Assembly (NCBI GenBank): GCA_002395105.1
Contig: DGWA01000011.1
Span: 18,314-82,313 of the forward strand
DNA: 64,000 nucleotides
Source: Rickettsiales bacterium UBA4270
GTDB taxonomy: Bacteria > Pseudomonadota > Alphaproteobacteria > Rickettsiales > Deianiraeaceae
Reading direction: 5' to 3'
Part shown: positions 62,306 through 64,000 of the stretch, one piece after another
Numbering within the stretch: position 1 is the stretch's first letter
How the letters are laid out: every line of letters begins with the position of its first letter
The notes under the pieces: model-generated
The model's input: the letters and a program-made list of their open reading frames with translations, nothing else
What the model was told of the DNA's origin: nothing
The model's database searches: none
Program-made: the position numbers and the translations under genes

Positions 62306-63985
62306 ATGCTGACAGAATTAAACATTAATAATATATTATTGATAGAAAATCTTAGAATTGAATTTAAAAATGGTTTCACTGCAATAACTGGCCAAACTGG
62401 AGCTGGTAAATCTATTTTATTAGATAGTATAAGCATTATTCTCGGGAAAAGAGCGGAAACAAATATTTTAAGAGATGAAAACAAACAAGGAATGATAATT
62501 GCAACATTTAAACAAAATAATAATAGCTTACGAAATATACTTTGCAATAATGGTTTTATTAATGAAAAAGATGATACAATAATAATAAAAAAAATAATTA
62601 CAAAAAATGGAAGCAAAATTTTTATTAATGATATCCAAACAACAGTTCAATTTATTAACAGTATAGCAAATAATATACTTGAAATATATAGTCAATTTGA
62701 ACAAACAGATTTATTCAATTTAAAAAAACATCTTGAAATTTTAGATAATTTTAGCAATCTTTCAAAGGAAATAGATTTTTTAAAAAAACTATTTTTCTCA
62801 ATGAAAGAAACGGAGAAAAAATATTACGAAACAGAAACAAATATAGAAATGCAGAAAAAAAATTCAGAGTATTTAAATAACTTAGTTAACGACATAAAAG
62901 CATTAAATATTAGAGACAATGAATATGATGATTTATTAAATAAAAAAACCAAAATGATCGATGGAGAAAAAATTGCAACATACATGGAAAATTCATATTC
63001 CATGTTTTATAATGCAAAAATTGGTAATACAATAAACAAAATTCAAGAAAATTTACAACGCGCGTCAGATATAATTAGTGAACAAAATGAAGATATAAAA
63101 AAATCTTTTTCTGAAATGAATGAAGAATTAGAGAAAATATATAATTCATCTCAAATAACAGAAGAAATGTTAGCAGATTTAAGCGCAAAATATTATTTTA
63201 ATGAAAATGAAATAAATAATATCGAAGAACGAATTTCTGCAATAAATGAAATAGCAAGAAAATATAAAATAACACCATATGAACTTAAAGATAAACTAAT
63301 AACAGCTCAAAATCAATTAGATCAGATATCTATTTCGGACGAAACTTTAAAAAATCTAAAAATTGAATCAGAAGAAAAAAAACAGAAATATCTATCATTC
63401 GCAAATGAATTGTCTGAAAAACGAAAAAAAGCTGCAAAAAAATTTGAGAATATAGTTATGAAAAAACTCTTAAATTTAAAAATGGATAATGCTATTTTTT
63501 TTGTATCTTTTGAAGAAACAGAGCCAACTGAGTTCGGTATAGATAAAGTTTCATTTTTTGCTTCAATGAACTCTGGCTTGCAACCATTGCCAATACATAA
63601 AATAGCATCTGGTGGGGAACTTTCTCGTTTTATGTTAGCATTTAAATCATCTTTTTGTGACAAAAATGATATATCAACTATAATTTTCGATGAAATAGAT
63701 ACAGGAGTTAGTGGAGGCGTTGCTTTTGCAATTGGAAAAGAGATGAAAAATATGTCAAAATATAGACAGGTTATATGTATTACGCATAGTCCACAAGTAG
63801 CCGTTTGTGCAGATAAACATTTTCTTGTTAAGAAAGACCAAAATCACAGCATTGCAACAACAACAGTAAAAGATCTAACAGATGATGAAAGAATTAATAC
63901 AATCGCAGAAATGCTTTCTAATGATAAAATAACAGATGATGCTATAAAAAATGCTAAAACTTTGCTAAATAAAGCAAATCAATAA
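62306..63985 (+). CDS. recN: DNA repair protein RecN
   Basis: RecN is an SMC-like ATPase that acts early in double-strand break repair. Walker A is GQTGAGKS (residues 29-36), followed by a long coiled-coil arm (about 150-350) and the C-terminal ATPase half with the signature ASGGELSRFMLAFKS, Walker B TIIFDEIDTGVSGG and the HSPQVA segment. The start at 62306 (MLTELNINNILLIENL) matches the family; an in-frame ATG at 62237 would add 23 residues with no counterpart. At 559 residues it is complete and ends 15 bases before the window end. Confidence 0.96.
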   Translation: MLTELNINNILLIENLRIEFKNGFTAITGQTGAGKSILLDSISIILGKRAETNILRDENKQGMIIATFKQNNNSLRNILCNNGFINEKDDTIIIKKIITKNGSKIFINDIQTTVQFINSIANNILEIYSQFEQTDLFNLKKHLEILDNFSNLSKEIDFLKKLFFSMKETEKKYYETETNIEMQKKNSEYLNNLVNDIKALNIRDNEYDDLLNKKTKMIDGEKIATYMENSYSMFYNAKIGNTINKIQENLQRASDIISEQNEDIKKSFSEMNEELEKIYNSSQITEEMLADLSAKYYFNENEINNIEERISAINEIARKYKITPYELKDKLITAQNQLDQISISDETLKNLKIESEEKKQKYLSFANELSEKRKKAAKKFENIVMKKLLNLKMDNAIFFVSFEETEPTEFGIDKVSFFASMNSGLQPLPIHKIASGGELSRFMLAFKSSFCDKNDISTIIFDEIDTGVSGGVAFAIGKEMKNMSKYRQVICITHSPQVAVCADKHFLVKKDQNHSIATTTVKDLTDDERINTIAEMLSNDKITDDAIKNAKTLLNKANQ

Positions 63986-64000
63986 CAATAATCATTTCCT

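Overview
The window is a very AT-rich, tightly packed bacterial segment. It most resembles an obligately host-associated alphaproteobacterium of the Rickettsiales/Holosporales type. Supporting signs are genes that abut or overlap, VirB-type secretion genes (virB11 and a VirB2-like pilin), the C-terminal domain of the large IleS type, type III pantothenate kinase, a FolK-FolP fusion, Mrp antiporter subunits and several eroded metabolic enzymes. TGA and TAA both serve as stops, so the code is standard bacterial. The lineage is an inference; there is no rRNA here to confirm it. No stretch over 300 bases lacks a gene.

Layout. At 0.1-4.5 kb: a MerR-type regulator, peptide deformylase, a small membrane protein, an aminotransferase, and a folate/pterin pair (QueD/PTPS overlapping folKP). 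At 4.4-37.8 kb, over half the window: one uninterrupted minus-strand gene for an 11,117-residue protein. It has an N-terminal hydrophobic anchor, thousands of residues of MORN-like repeats, a coiled coil and, near the C-terminus, what reads as a complete ubiquitin-specific protease (peptidase C19) domain with Cys, QQD and His boxes. At 38-46.5 kb: an orphan phage terminase large subunit, a CoaX-like protein with altered active-site motifs, an unknown lysine-rich protein behind a strong promoter, a class I-like HMG-CoA reductase, a LysM/LytM envelope protein, virB11, a LysE-type exporter, a carboxylesterase and tRNA-Val(GAC). At 46.6-54.5 kb: a C-terminal fragment of isoleucyl-tRNA synthetase, lpxC, rpsB-tsf, a stand-alone Pol I 5'-3' exonuclease, then rpmE-mltG-ligA. 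At 54.5-64 kb: a degenerate isocitrate-dehydrogenase-like protein, mnmA, a threonine-synthase-like protein, bL25, a VirB2-like pilin, smpB with mrpE/mrpF and an ATP synthase epsilon-like gene, a glutamine-synthetase-family protein and recN.

How it fits together. The cell keeps translation (tsf, rpsB, rpmE, smpB, def, mnmA), DNA repair (ligA, recN, exonuclease) and an envelope with lipid A and peptidoglycan (lpxC, mltG, LytM factor). Several metabolic genes look half-lost or repurposed. A type IV secretion system and a giant protein carrying a eukaryote-type deubiquitinase point to direct manipulation of a eukaryotic host. The giant MORN-deubiquitinase gene is the outstanding feature. Transcription signals suggest very short or absent 5' leaders behind a recurring CTTGCAA element.
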